NCBI GenBank assembly: GCA_021780315.1
Contig: JAJXYY010000024.1
Span: 1-64,000, forward strand
DNA from: Acidobacteriota bacterium
GTDB taxonomy: Bacteria > Acidobacteriota > Terriglobia > Terriglobales > Acidobacteriaceae
Direction of reading: 5' to 3'
DNA length: 64,000 nt
The position numbers were made by a program, and so were the translations under genes. The notes under the pieces are model-generated. The model was not told the DNA's origin. It saw only the letters and a list, made by a program, of their open reading frames with translations, and searched no databases. This document shows, in pieces, positions 40,009-50,620 of this stretch (the stretch's first letter is position 1; the number at the start of each line of letters is the position of its first letter).

Positions 40009-40839
40009 TCAATTCAATGTGCCTTGAGCAGAGTTTGAAACGGACTCCCACTCTTCCCATGTGGCCAGTCGCTCGGCATAGGCAGCACGCACCCAGGATA
40101 GATTATGACTACCGAGAAAGAATCTTAGTGGTGGATTCTCTGCATCCACTATTTTGAAAAGGGCTTCTGGCGTCGCATTGGGATCTCCTCGTTCCGAGTT
40201 TTTCAGTCGCTCAAAAATCTGTGCTTTAAGTTCTGCGTAGATATCAAGACCTGCTGCAAACTTCAAAGACGCCTGGCTCCCGAACTCGGTGGCATAGGCG
40301 CCAGGTTCAATAATCGTGACATTAATCCCAAAAGGCTTCACTTCGATAGCCAGACTTTCGTGAATCGCCTCGAACGCCCATTTTGAGGAACAGTAATAGC
40401 CAATCAAGGGCATTGTGGCATGACCAAGGCTGCTTGATGTACCCAGAATGTGCCCCCTACCCTGCTTTCGCAGTAGCGGCAATACTGCTTGAATAACAGA
40501 AAGTGTGCCGAAGATGTTGGTCTCATACAGAGCTCGAACTTCGTCTGCGCTGGCTTCTTCGATCGTGCCGACAAGAGAGTAGCCGGCATTATTGAGAACA
40601 ATATCGAGCTTCCCAAAGTGATTGTGGGCCTGCGTCACAGCTGTCTTCACTTGATCAGGCCTGGTCACATCAAGTTCCAACGTCAGAGTGTTTGCGCCGT
40701 ACTTGTCTTTGAGATCGGCAATGCTTGCCAAGGTTCGTGCTGTAGCTGCGACTTTGTCGCCACGCTTCAGCGCGGCATCGGCCCAAACGCGACCAAAACC
40801 TCGCGAAGCGCCCGTGATGAACCAAACTTTTTCAGACAT
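40009..40839 (-). CDS. SDR family oxidoreductase
   Basis: FITGASRGFGRVWADAALKRGD, LNNAGY, YYCSSKWAFEA. Confidence 0.92.
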   Translation of the reverse strand: MSEKVWFITGASRGFGRVWADAALKRGDKVAATARTLASIADLKDKYGANTLTLELDVTRPDQVKTAVTQAHNHFGKLDIVLNNAGYSLVGTIEEASADEVRALYETNIFGTLSVIQAVLPLLRKQGRGHILGTSSSLGHATMPLIGYYCSSKWAFEAIHESLAIEVKPFGINVTIIEPGAYATEFGSQASLKFAAGLDIYAELKAQIFERLKNSERGDPNATPEALFKIVDAENPPLRFFLGSHNLSWVRAAYAERLATWEEWESVSNSAQGTLN

Positions 40840-40978
40840 GTGATTCTCCTTTGGTGACTTTGCTATATCGGCATAACCGTCGCATCATGGATGCGCAAGA
40901 GCCTGATTTATCCATTGGAGTATTCTGGGAAAGTAGTCGCACCATGCATTATTGGAATAGAAAGTATGTGTAGGAAGC

Positions 40979-41890
40979 ATGACAAAAATTCAATTCCGAA
41001 ACATTGACCTGAACCTCTTGATCCCACTCAAGGCTCTGCTGCATGAGCGCAATGTTACCCGGGCCGCAGAGCGCATCCATCTCAGCCAATCCGCTATGAG
41101 CCGCGCCCTGGACCGTCTGCGTTCGGAGTTAGAAGACGAACTGTTGGTTCGAGTGGGGCGCAACTACGAATTGACTCCTCGCGGGAGCGTACTGCTAGAG
41201 GAACTGGGGCAAGTCATGCCTCGTCTGGCTCGGCTTTGGGCAGGCGAACCTTTCACTCCGGCGCAAAGCGAAGCGCGCATCCGCCTGGCGATGACCGACT
41301 ATGCCAGCAGTGTCGTCCTGCCTCCACTCGCGGAGGTCTGTGGCCGAATTGCACCGGGGATCACGCTTGAGGTTGTTCCTTGGCATGAACGGACTCATGA
41401 AGAGGCCGGACTTGTGACAACCCACCTAATTCTCAGCCCAATGGCCGTGCCCTCCACGTTCCGCGTCGAGCCTCTCTTTGATGACGTCTTCCTTTGCGTT
41501 CTGGGCCGCAAACTAAAGCATGGCAAAAGCTCCCTCACGATGAAGGAGTATCTGAGCTTTCGCCATATTTCCGTGGAAACGCAGCCAACACTGCCGAACC
41601 TGATTGACCGTTCTCTTAGCGACGCTGGTCTCCAGCGTCGTGTTGCTGTTCATCTGCCGTATTTCCTCGCCGCGACTCGCATGCTGGAAGCCACTGACCT
41701 GGTGCTGACGATGCCCACTCGCATCGCAGACCCGGTGCTAGCTTCACTCGACCTGCCCCGCCTGAAAGCACCGAAAGAGATCCCCCCGATACGATACTCG
41801 ATGGTCTGGCATCCACGGTTCGACAGTGATTTACTACACGTTTGGCTACGGGAAACGGTACGCGAGATCTTTCGGCGTCGTCATCACTAG
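40979..41890 (+). CDS. LysR family transcriptional regulator
   Basis: LNLLIPLKALLHERNVTRAAERIHLSQSAMSRALDRLR HTH; divergent from the SDR gene. Confidence 0.93.
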   Translation: MTKIQFRNIDLNLLIPLKALLHERNVTRAAERIHLSQSAMSRALDRLRSELEDELLVRVGRNYELTPRGSVLLEELGQVMPRLARLWAGEPFTPAQSEARIRLAMTDYASSVVLPPLAEVCGRIAPGITLEVVPWHERTHEEAGLVTTHLILSPMAVPSTFRVEPLFDDVFLCVLGRKLKHGKSSLTMKEYLSFRHISVETQPTLPNLIDRSLSDAGLQRRVAVHLPYFLAATRMLEATDLVLTMPTRIADPVLASLDLPRLKAPKEIPPIRYSMVWHPRFDSDLLHVWLRETVREIFRRRHH

Positions 41891-42000
41891 CCAGTTGGAA
41901 CAGAGAAGTCAGCATGGCGAATGTGATCGGCTCCGGTATTTTCGTGCCGGTTGAAATGTATGTCTTCGACCAAAAACTGACCTGAGAGGGTGGAGGCTTT

Positions 42001-42258
42001 TGCAAGAAGAAGCGCTTTTCTGTGGAGCAGTTAGTAGGTGTATCAAAGCAAGCGAAGGTGGGAGTTTCTGTGGCTGTGGTGATCCTTAGGGTTGGGATCA
42101 GCGAGCGGATATTCTACGGATGAAAGACGAAGTATGCTGCACGCTTGCGCGAAGAGAAGGTCAAGCAGCCCACTGTTTCATGAACCTGAAAGAGGCAAAG
42201 CAGGTGATCAAAGCATGGAGGGAGTAATGCAATGTAAGCCGACCTTACGTATCGCTCG
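42001..42258 (+). pseudogene. Decayed IS3-family transposase remnant (OrfA N-terminus plus OrfB C-terminus)
   Basis: Frame read: KKKRFSVEQLVGVSKQAKVGVSVAVVILRVGISERIFYG*KTKYA (cf. canonical KKxRFSxEQIVxVLKQAExGxxVxExxRxxGISExTFYRWKxKY), then NLKEAKQVIKAWRE*CNVSRPYVSLA (cf. OrfB tail xxLxEAxxxIxxWRxxYNxxRPHxxL). Confidence 0.85.
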
Positions 42259-42333
42259 CGGCAGATCGCGGAAATACTTCCAGAGACGGAATGACCTGTG
42301 CCAGTGACTCTTGTATTTTTTGATTCTAGGCAA

Positions 42334-42428
<95 letters not shown>

Positions 42429-42648
42429 GTTTTGTGGGCCGTTCGGATCATCTCTGCGGAGCATGGCTTGCGTCTTGTTGACAGCGTTTTGGGCCAGTTT
42501 TCTGCGGAGAGTTTTACAGTGCGTAAAGAACGGTGGCGCAGCGTCTTTAGAATGAATCGAAATTGCGTGTGCCACAGTTAGTTTACTGGGGAAAGCCACT
42601 TGATTGCAATGCCTGCACGACGGTTATCGATTTGCTTGACGCGTGTGG

Positions 42649-44901
42649 TTAGCGGACCTGCCATTTGTTGCTGAGTTGGGCTAATTTGTCGTTGAGCGAG
42701 ATGGGTGCGGCAGTTGATGGCGCGGTGCGGGGCTGGCGTTGGGCTGGGGCCTGCAGGGCTTTGATGGAGAGTGCGATGCGTTTGGTTTTCGTATCTGCGG
42801 AGAGGACTTTGACGCGGACGATCTGGCCGGCTTTGACGGCTTCCGATGGTTCTTTGATGAAGCGGTTGGAGAGTTCGCTGATATGGACGAGGCCGTCCTG
42901 ATGGACGCCTATATCTACGAAGGCGCCGAATTTAGTGACGTTGGTGACGACGCCTTCGAGGACCATGCCGGGTTGAACGTCGGCCAGTTCGCGGACCTGC
43001 TCGTTGAAGCTGGGTGCGACAAACTGTTCGCGGGGGTCGCGTCCGGGTTTGCGGAGCTCTTCGATGATGTCATTGACGGTGAAGGTGCCGGCGGTGAGTT
43101 GGCTGCGGTTGAGCTTGGCGAGGAGTTGGGGGTTGCGAATGATCTCCGGGATGGGGGCATCGATGGATTGGGCGATTTGCTGGACGACCGGATAGGACTC
43201 AGGATGTACGGCGGTGGCGTCGAGGGGCTCTTCGCCGTTACGAATGCGGAGGAATCCGGCGGCCTGCTCGAATGTTTTGGCGCCGATGCCGGGGACCTGC
43301 TTGAGCTGGGTGCGGGAGCGGAAGCGTCCGTTCTGATCTCGGAAGGTGACGATGTTGAGGGCGGTGCGCTCAGTGATGCCGGCGACGTAGCGGAGCAAGG
43401 TCCAAGACGAGGTGTTGAGATCCACGCCGACGCGGTTGACGCAGGTCTCGATGGCGGCTTCGAGGGAGCTTTGGAGCTGGCGCTGATCGACGTCGTGCTG
43501 GTACTGGCCAACGCCGATGGCCTTGGGGTCTACCTTGACGAGCTCGGAGAGTGGGTCCTGGAGGCGGCGGGCGATGGAGATAGCACCGCGCACGGTGAGG
43601 TCGAGGTCCGGGAACTCCTGGCGGGCGATGTCGGAGGCAGAGTAGACGCTGGCGCCTGACTCGCTGACAGTGACGCGGAAGATTTCTCCCAGAGATTTCT
43701 CTTGGAGGAAGTCGCGGACGAAGGCGTCGGTCTCGCGCGAGGCAGTGCCGTTACCGATGGCGATGGCGCGGACTTTGTGAGTGCTGATGAGAGTGGCGAG
43801 GGTTTGGGCGGCGAGAGTGGTTTTGCCGGTGTGGGGGTAGATCACGTCGTGAGCGAGGAACTTGCCGGTCTCATCGACGATGGCGATCTTACAACCGGTG
43901 CGCAGGCCGGGGTCGATGCCGAGGACCGAGATGGGGCCAGCTGGCGCGCTGAGGAGAAGGTTGAAGAGGTTGTCGCGGAAGACCTGAATTGCGTCGGTAT
44001 CGGAGCGTTTCTTGAGCTCGAGGCGGAGCTCGGACTGGATGGAGGAGCTGAGCAGGCGTTGCCAGCAGTCTTCGATAGCCAGGAGGAGGTGCGGGGTCCA
44101 GTCGCCTTCTGCGCGGAGGATGTGAGCGCGGAGGAGGGAGGTTGCACGGAGCGGCTCCAGTTCGATGAGGAAGTAGAGGATGCCCTCGCTTTCACCGCGG
44201 CGTATGGCGAGCATGCGGTGGGAGGGGATGGTTTTGGCAGCCTCGCGGTAGTCGTAGTACATCTTGAATTTTGCCTGCTCGTCGACGGCGTCGAGAGACT
44301 TGCGGCTGACGACGATGCCCTCGTCGTACATGAGTTGGCGGGCAATTTTGCGGAGGTCAGCGGTCTCGCTGATGATTTCGGCCACGATGTGGCGGGCTCC
44401 TTCGAGTGCATCCTCGGGGGAGAGGACGGATTTTTCGGGATCGACGAAGGTGGCGGCGAAGGCACTGAGGGGAGTTCCGGTGGGTTGCTGGTTCCACAGG
44501 TAGAGGGCAAGCGGCTCCAGGCCCTTTTCGCGGGCGATGGTGGCTTTGGTGCGGCGCTTGGGCCGGTAGGGCAGGTAAAGGTCCTCCAGCTCGCTCTTGT
44601 CGAGGGTAGATTCGATGCGGAGCTTGAGGTCGTCGGTAAGCTTACCCTGTTCTGCGATGGAGGCAAGTATGGATTCACGTCGTGTGGCGAGGTCGCGGAA
44701 GTAGGCGAGCTGCTCCTCGATGGTGCGGATCTGGACCTCGTCGAGGTTGCCGGTTGCTTCCTTACGATAGCGTGCGATGAAGGGGACTGTGCCGCCTTCG
44801 TCCAGCAGAGTGATGACGGCAACAAGGCCTTGCAGGGGGAGGTTGAAGGTGGTGGAAAGGTGCTGGAGGATGGCGGGGGAGAGAGCTTTTGCGTCAGTCA
44901 T
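42649..44901 (-). CDS. tex: Tex family RNA-binding transcription accessory protein (S1 domain)
   Basis: VPFIARYRKEATGNLDEVQIRTIEEQL; IGNGTASRETDAFV; S1 domain GMVLEGVVTNVTKFGAFVDIGVHQDGLVHISELS; start at MTDAKALSP. Confidence 0.95.
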   Translation of the reverse strand: MTDAKALSPAILQHLSTTFNLPLQGLVAVITLLDEGGTVPFIARYRKEATGNLDEVQIRTIEEQLAYFRDLATRRESILASIAEQGKLTDDLKLRIESTLDKSELEDLYLPYRPKRRTKATIAREKGLEPLALYLWNQQPTGTPLSAFAATFVDPEKSVLSPEDALEGARHIVAEIISETADLRKIARQLMYDEGIVVSRKSLDAVDEQAKFKMYYDYREAAKTIPSHRMLAIRRGESEGILYFLIELEPLRATSLLRAHILRAEGDWTPHLLLAIEDCWQRLLSSSIQSELRLELKKRSDTDAIQVFRDNLFNLLLSAPAGPISVLGIDPGLRTGCKIAIVDETGKFLAHDVIYPHTGKTTLAAQTLATLISTHKVRAIAIGNGTASRETDAFVRDFLQEKSLGEIFRVTVSESGASVYSASDIARQEFPDLDLTVRGAISIARRLQDPLSELVKVDPKAIGVGQYQHDVDQRQLQSSLEAAIETCVNRVGVDLNTSSWTLLRYVAGITERTALNIVTFRDQNGRFRSRTQLKQVPGIGAKTFEQAAGFLRIRNGEEPLDATAVHPESYPVVQQIAQSIDAPIPEIIRNPQLLAKLNRSQLTAGTFTVNDIIEELRKPGRDPREQFVAPSFNEQVRELADVQPGMVLEGVVTNVTKFGAFVDIGVHQDGLVHISELSNRFIKEPSEAVKAGQIVRVKVLSADTKTKRIALSIKALQAPAQRQPRTAPSTAAPISLNDKLAQLSNKWQVR

Positions 44902-44983
44902 GTTCACTCTCGATGGTATCTGGATTTGGCGAGGAAAAGCAGACACGGTCGGGGCTATGATGAGTTGTCTGACGAGGTAAGCG

Positions 44984-46180
44984 ATGCTGAGAAATTTGTG
45001 GCTGTTTGTGCTTCTGTGTGTGGTGGTGACGAGTGCGGAGGGCCAATTTGTCCATGCCAAGGGTAAATTGATCATGGATGCTTCTGGTAAGGAACTGCAT
45101 TTGCATGGGACTAATCTGGGCAACTGGATGGTTCCTGAAGGCTATATGTTTCGGTTTGATGGTGGACCGCAGTCTCCGCGCGAGATCGAGGCGTTAGTGA
45201 ATGACCTGCTTGGCCCGTTGCAGGCGGCTGAGTTTTGGCAACAGTACCGGGCGAACTACGTGACGCAACGTGATGTTGCCGAACTGGGCCGTGCCGGAGT
45301 GAATGTTTTGCGGGTTCCGCTGCACTACAAGTTTTTTGTAGAGGGCGATGACGAGGGGTTTCGATTGGTCGATCGTCTGTCGGAATGGGCGAAGCATGCT
45401 GGAATCTATTTGATCTTGGATATGCATTGCGCGCCGGGTGGACAGACGGGAACCAATATCGATGATAGTTGGGGATACCCGTGGCTTTATGAGAGTGAAA
45501 GTGAGCAGCAGCAGACGGTGAAGATCTGGCGCCGTATTGCGGCGCACTATCGTGATAATCCAACCGTATTGGGGTATGACCTGCTGAATGAGCCGATTCC
45601 TCATTTTCCCCAGCTTCAGCGGCTAAATCCTTATCTGGAGCCTTTGTACAAGCGGTTGACGGCTGCTGTGCGAGAGGTTGACCGCAACCATATGGTGATC
45701 TTTGGAGGTGCCCAGTGGGATTCAAACTTCAAGGTGTTTGGGGCGCCCTTCGATACCAACTCGATGTACACGTTTCACAAGTATTGGACTCCCCCTACGC
45801 AGAATGTGATTCAGGAGTATCTGGATTTTCGGGACAAGTATGACGTTCCGATTTACATGGGGGAGTCGGGCGAGAATACTGACGAATGGATTAGCAGTTT
45901 TCGTATGGTGCTAGACAAGAACGACATTGCGTGGACATTCTGGCCGTACAAGAAGATGGAAGCACCCTCTGCAGTGATGTCCTTTGACAAGCCGATTTAC
46001 TGGGATGAAGTGGTGGCGTATGCCAAGCTCAGCAGGAGGAGCGGTGAGGCTGAGAAGTCCGTTGCGGCGCGTCCGAGTCGAGAGCATATTCAGGCGGCCT
46101 TCGCGGATCTTCTGCAGAAGATTCAATTGGACGAGTGTCATCGCAATGCGGGTTATATGGCCGCGCTTGGCCTGAAGTGA
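44984..46180 (+). CDS. Glycoside hydrolase family 5 (cellulase-like)
   Basis: LHLHGTNLGNWMVPEGY; YDLLNEPIPH acid/base; IYMGESGENT nucleophile. Confidence 0.9.
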   Translation: MLRNLWLFVLLCVVVTSAEGQFVHAKGKLIMDASGKELHLHGTNLGNWMVPEGYMFRFDGGPQSPREIEALVNDLLGPLQAAEFWQQYRANYVTQRDVAELGRAGVNVLRVPLHYKFFVEGDDEGFRLVDRLSEWAKHAGIYLILDMHCAPGGQTGTNIDDSWGYPWLYESESEQQQTVKIWRRIAAHYRDNPTVLGYDLLNEPIPHFPQLQRLNPYLEPLYKRLTAAVREVDRNHMVIFGGAQWDSNFKVFGAPFDTNSMYTFHKYWTPPTQNVIQEYLDFRDKYDVPIYMGESGENTDEWISSFRMVLDKNDIAWTFWPYKKMEAPSAVMSFDKPIYWDEVVAYAKLSRRSGEAEKSVAARPSREHIQAAFADLLQKIQLDECHRNAGYMAALGLK

Positions 46181-47353
46181 ATGAGGCGGGAAGGTGTGGA
46201 GATGCAGACTGATGGATGGACGCCAGAGCTTGAGGCGTGGGTGAGAGAAACGGCTCTGTCGGTTGGGTTTGATGCAGTGGGCGTGGCCGATGTTTCTGAG
46301 GAGTCGGCGGAGAGCAGCGATGCGGAACGGTTTGCTGCGTGGGTTGCCGCGGGACGCGCCGGAGAGATGGAGTATCTGAAACGACGCGATGATGTGGGCA
46401 CATTGCTGCGCAGTCGAGTGCAGGTGGCGATACCCTGGGCTGAGTCAGTGGTGGTTTGTGCCCTGAACTACAACGCAGGTGGGCCGAAGTCAATAACGGA
46501 GGCTGAGCCGGGTACAGGGTGGATTGCACGCTACGCCTGGAGTGGTCGACGTGCAGACGATGAGAGTGGTGACTCAGGGAGCCTGATGCCGACCGATTAT
46601 CACGAGGAGTTGTTGCGGCGATTGCGGGCCGTGGAGGGCGGACTGAAGGAGCGTGCGGCGTGCGGAACGCGCTGCTATGTAGATACCGGACCGATTGTGG
46701 AGCGGACGGTTGCTGCTCGCGCAGGGATTGGTTGGGTGGGTAAAAATACGTGTGTCATCAACCAGGGGTTGGGTTCGTGGCTGCTGCTGGGCGTGGTGGT
46801 GACTTCGCTGCGGGTTGCACCGAGGGCAGCGATCAAGGTGGTGTCGGACCGTTGCGGGAGCTGCACGCGGTGCATCGATGCTTGTCCTACAGGGGCTTTG
46901 GTCGCTCCGCGGGAGATGGATGCTTCGCGGTGTATTGCCTATCTGACGATCGAGAAGAAAGGGACGATTGCGGAGGAGTTGCGCGAGGCGATGGGGCGGC
47001 AGGTGTTTGGATGCGATATCTGCCAGGATGTGTGTCCGTGGAATCGGCGGTCGCCGATCGCGGTGAAGGAAGGCAGCGCGGCGCGGTTGGAGTTGATGAA
47101 TCCTGACCTTGGGTGGTTGGCGGAGATGGATGCTGGCGCTTTCCGGAGGTGGTTCAAGGGATCGCCGCTGGAGCGGACACGGCGGAAGCGGCTGCATCGG
47201 AATGTGGCGATTGCCATGGGCAACAGCGGAGAGCGAAGATTTTTAGAGCAGTTGCAGAAGTGGCGTGCGGGTGACGATGAGGTCTTGGCGGAGAGTGCTA
47301 GCTGGGCGATGGCACGGATCGAGCAACAAACTGGTAGGCAGGGGATGGTGTAG
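46181..47353 (+). CDS. queG: Epoxyqueuosine reductase
   Basis: CGSCTRCIDACPTGALVAPREMDASRCIAYLTIEKKG and CDICQDVCPWNRR. Confidence 0.95.
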   Translation: MRREGVEMQTDGWTPELEAWVRETALSVGFDAVGVADVSEESAESSDAERFAAWVAAGRAGEMEYLKRRDDVGTLLRSRVQVAIPWAESVVVCALNYNAGGPKSITEAEPGTGWIARYAWSGRRADDESGDSGSLMPTDYHEELLRRLRAVEGGLKERAACGTRCYVDTGPIVERTVAARAGIGWVGKNTCVINQGLGSWLLLGVVVTSLRVAPRAAIKVVSDRCGSCTRCIDACPTGALVAPREMDASRCIAYLTIEKKGTIAEELREAMGRQVFGCDICQDVCPWNRRSPIAVKEGSAARLELMNPDLGWLAEMDAGAFRRWFKGSPLERTRRKRLHRNVAIAMGNSGERRFLEQLQKWRAGDDEVLAESASWAMARIEQQTGRQGMV

Positions 47354-47461
47354 CTGCGATGAGAGTGGTAGGTAACGGTTAGGGATCTCCGGGCTCTGCT
47401 AGCATCGTTGCAAGGCGACCGTGGTTGTGGCGCATGAGCTTGTTACGAGCTAATTTCATTT

Positions 47462-48397
47462 ATGGATTCGATACTTCCAGATAAGCAGGACACTACCGTT
47501 ACGGGCAGTACTTCCGCTAATGCTGTGTCGATTGCCGAGGTTAGACCGGTCGTAGTCGCAGATGGATTCTGGCTACAGATGATGGCGTTGTTACGCTACC
47601 TTGCGAAGACCGAAGTCCATACCTATGCGTTCAGCGTAGCGGCGAATGCGATTCTCTCGTTGTTTCCGTTTATTGTTCTGTTGCTGACTCTGTCGCGGCG
47701 GGTGTTTCGGTCGCGGTCGATGGAGGATGTCGTTGGGGATTTGATGCGAAGCTTTCTACCGACTGGGCAGGACTTTGTGATGCGAAATATGCAGATGTTG
47801 GCACATCCTCACAAGCAGACGCAGATTTTTTCACTGCTAATGTTGTTGGTCACTTCCACGGGAGTGTTTTTGCCGCTGGAAGTTGCGCTCAACAATGTAT
47901 GGGGCGTGAAGCAGAATAGGACTTATGTGCGAAACCAGTTGGTTTCGTTCGGTTTGGCATTTGCCGTCGGTGCTCTGGCGATGGCTTCTGCGGCATTTAC
48001 TTCGGAACAACAGCGCTTGTTGACCTGGATATTCTGGGGGCATACAGATAACTTCGCGTTTGCCTTTGCTGCGCATGGGGTGTTGAAGTTTTTCGGTGTG
48101 ACATCGAGTATTCTGCTCTTCTTCCTGATTTATTGGATATTGCCAAATCGGGCGGTTCCTGCTCGAGCGGTGGTGCCGACGGCGATTGTGGTTGGACTGC
48201 TGTGGGAAGTTGCGAAGTATTTGTATATGCTGGCACTGCCGTGGCTGGATTTTCAGGCGGTTTATGGACCGTTCTACATTTCGGTTGGGTTGATGATGTG
48301 GGCTTTTCTTTCTGGACTGCTTCTGTTGGCAGGAGCACATTTTTCCGCGACACGGTATACGCTGCGTCTGGCGCGGAAGGCGGAGTTAGACCAATAG
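47462..48397 (+). CDS. YihY/virulence factor BrkB family membrane protein
   Basis: YAFSVAANAILSLFPFIVLLLTL; YWILPNRAVPARAVVPTAIVVGLLWEVAKYLY. Confidence 0.9.
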   Translation: MDSILPDKQDTTVTGSTSANAVSIAEVRPVVVADGFWLQMMALLRYLAKTEVHTYAFSVAANAILSLFPFIVLLLTLSRRVFRSRSMEDVVGDLMRSFLPTGQDFVMRNMQMLAHPHKQTQIFSLLMLLVTSTGVFLPLEVALNNVWGVKQNRTYVRNQLVSFGLAFAVGALAMASAAFTSEQQRLLTWIFWGHTDNFAFAFAAHGVLKFFGVTSSILLFFLIYWILPNRAVPARAVVPTAIVVGLLWEVAKYLYMLALPWLDFQAVYGPFYISVGLMMWAFLSGLLLLAGAHFSATRYTLRLARKAELDQ

Positions 48398-50599
48398 ATG
48401 ATGACAGGGACCGAGATAGGAACAAAGATTCGAAACTGGGTGCAGTTGCGTCCTCGTCAAGGGTTGGCGGGTGCTGCATTCTGGCTGGTGTTGTGGTTTG
48501 GGGTGTTGTGGCTGTTGCGCCAGTTGCCGGGAGCACTGGGTAGTTTTTGTGCGGTACTTCAGGTGATGGTTGGGGTTGCACTGGTAGGGGTGGGGGTTCC
48601 TTTGCTGGGACGCCTGGTGCGTCGGCGGATGCTATGGAGCTTGCGGAACAAGCTGGTGTTGACGTATCTGCTGATCGGGTTAGCTCCGGTGGTGCTATTC
48701 GTGACGCTAGTGTTGATCTCGGCCTACATTGCGGCGGGGCAGTTTGCGATCCATCTGGCGGACACGCGATTGCAGGGTGAGTTGACGCAGATGGGGGCGG
48801 AGAGTGGACACCGGACGGAGGTAATGCGTCGGATGCTGGAGAGCTCACCGACGGGTGTGTTGCCAATGGAGCCATCTGCGGATGTACAGAGAGCTGCGAC
48901 GGATGTGCCTCGTTTGCGGCTGGCGCGACAGACGACTGCGTTCCTGAACGGTGCGCCATTAGCAGTGCGTGTTGGACAGGGTAAGACCCCATTGGGTTTG
49001 CCAGCCTGGGCGGCGCAGTTGCCGGGTGGGGAGTTTCATGGGTTGGTGCTGGATGGCGGAGACCTGTACCTGGTAGCGATGCATCAACAGCGTATGGCTG
49101 ATGGGCGGATGTTCAGCCTGGTGAGCAGCCTTCCGGTAGATTCGGCTGTGATGGAGATGATTGCCGATGGGCTGGGTCGTGCCCGGCTTCTACCGCAAAG
49201 GACGGGCAACACGACCAACGAGGCTAATGCGGGGTCGAATCTGGTGCCGGATACGGTGCGCAGCGGGACCCCGGAACGGATCGACCGGACGACGGTTACG
49301 AGTAAGGATTGGGTTTCGGGTGGAGTTGAGCCTGATGCCGTGAATGTAGCTGATATCAAGGTGCGGTTCCTGTCTACGATGGCGATGACGGATTGGGAGA
49401 CTGGTGAGCGGGACAATATACCGATCGCGGTGGATTCTCGTCCCTCGTTGTTGTACCGGCAGTTATTTGGTGGATCGCTGGGCGGGATTGTTACGAGTGT
49501 GATCCGGATTGGGCTGATTGCTTTGTGCCTGGTGTTTGCGCTGATCGAGGCGCTGGCGCTGGTGATGGCGTATCGGCTGAGCCGGACGATTACGGCGTCG
49601 GTGACGGATCTGTACGATGCGACGCAGAAGATAGATCGGGGAGAGTTGAGCCATCGGATTGGGGTGGTGCGAGAGGATCAGTTGGCGGAGTTGAGCCGGT
49701 CGTTCAACCGGATGACGGGATCATTGCAGCGCTTGCTGGTGGAGCAGCAGGAGAAGGAACGGCTGCAGAATGAGTTGTCGATTGCGCAGGAGGTACAGGC
49801 GAATCTGTTTCCTCGGCATGCGAGCCATCTGCCTACGCTGGAGTTGCATGGAATCTGTCGTCCTGCGCGGTCGGTCAGCGGCGATTACTATGATTTTCTG
49901 ATGTTTCATGAGGAGGTTTTACAGGGGGGTGGGGGGGGGCGTGAGACTGGGGTAGGGATTGCATTGGGGGATATCAGTGGGAAGGGGATCTCGGCTGCGC
50001 TGCTGATGGCTACGCTGCACTCGGCGGTACGGGCGTACCGGTTTGCCAGTGAGGAGTTGGTGTTCAGTGAGTCCAGTGTGGCGGGGTTGACTGTTAGCCG
50101 GGAGGGGCGGGGCGGTGATGGCCATGAGCTGTTCCAGTCGCCTGGGCGGATACTGTCGCTGCTGAACCGGCATCTGTATCGGAGTACGCAGCCGGAGAAG
50201 TATGCGACGTTGTTCCTGGCGCACTATGACGTGGCGTCGTCGGTGTTGACGTACTCGAACGCGGGTCAGCTGCCACCGCTGGTGTTGAGCCGGGATGGGC
50301 GGATTCGGCGGTTGGATAAGGGTGGGACGGTGGTGGGCCTGATGGATGGGATGCAGTATGAGGAGGACCGGTTCACGATGGCTTCGGGGGATATTCTGGT
50401 GGCGTATTCAGACGGGGTGACAGAGCCTGAGAACGACTTTGGCGACTTTGGCGAGGAACGGTTGATGGAGGTGGTCAGCCGGTATCGGGACCAGCCTTTG
50501 CATGTAATTTCGACGCAGGTGATGCTGGCGCTGGATGCGTGGATTGGTGCTGAAGAGCAGCCGGACGACATTACCCTGGTGCTGGCTCGACAGATTTGA
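48398..50599 (+). CDS. HAMP-domain SpoIIE/PP2C-type serine phosphatase
   Basis: TM segments, HAMP (RLSRTITASVTDLYDATQKIDRGELSHRI), phosphatase GDISGKGISAALLMATLHSAVR, YSDGVTEPEN. Confidence 0.92.
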   Translation: MMTGTEIGTKIRNWVQLRPRQGLAGAAFWLVLWFGVLWLLRQLPGALGSFCAVLQVMVGVALVGVGVPLLGRLVRRRMLWSLRNKLVLTYLLIGLAPVVLFVTLVLISAYIAAGQFAIHLADTRLQGELTQMGAESGHRTEVMRRMLESSPTGVLPMEPSADVQRAATDVPRLRLARQTTAFLNGAPLAVRVGQGKTPLGLPAWAAQLPGGEFHGLVLDGGDLYLVAMHQQRMADGRMFSLVSSLPVDSAVMEMIADGLGRARLLPQRTGNTTNEANAGSNLVPDTVRSGTPERIDRTTVTSKDWVSGGVEPDAVNVADIKVRFLSTMAMTDWETGERDNIPIAVDSRPSLLYRQLFGGSLGGIVTSVIRIGLIALCLVFALIEALALVMAYRLSRTITASVTDLYDATQKIDRGELSHRIGVVREDQLAELSRSFNRMTGSLQRLLVEQQEKERLQNELSIAQEVQANLFPRHASHLPTLELHGICRPARSVSGDYYDFLMFHEEVLQGGGGGRETGVGIALGDISGKGISAALLMATLHSAVRAYRFASEELVFSESSVAGLTVSREGRGGDGHELFQSPGRILSLLNRHLYRSTQPEKYATLFLAHYDVASSVLTYSNAGQLPPLVLSRDGRIRRLDKGGTVVGLMDGMQYEEDRFTMASGDILVAYSDGVTEPENDFGDFGEERLMEVVSRYRDQPLHVISTQVMLALDAWIGAEEQPDDITLVLARQI

Positions 50600-50620
50600 A
50601 TAAGGGGCAGGGGGACCGGT

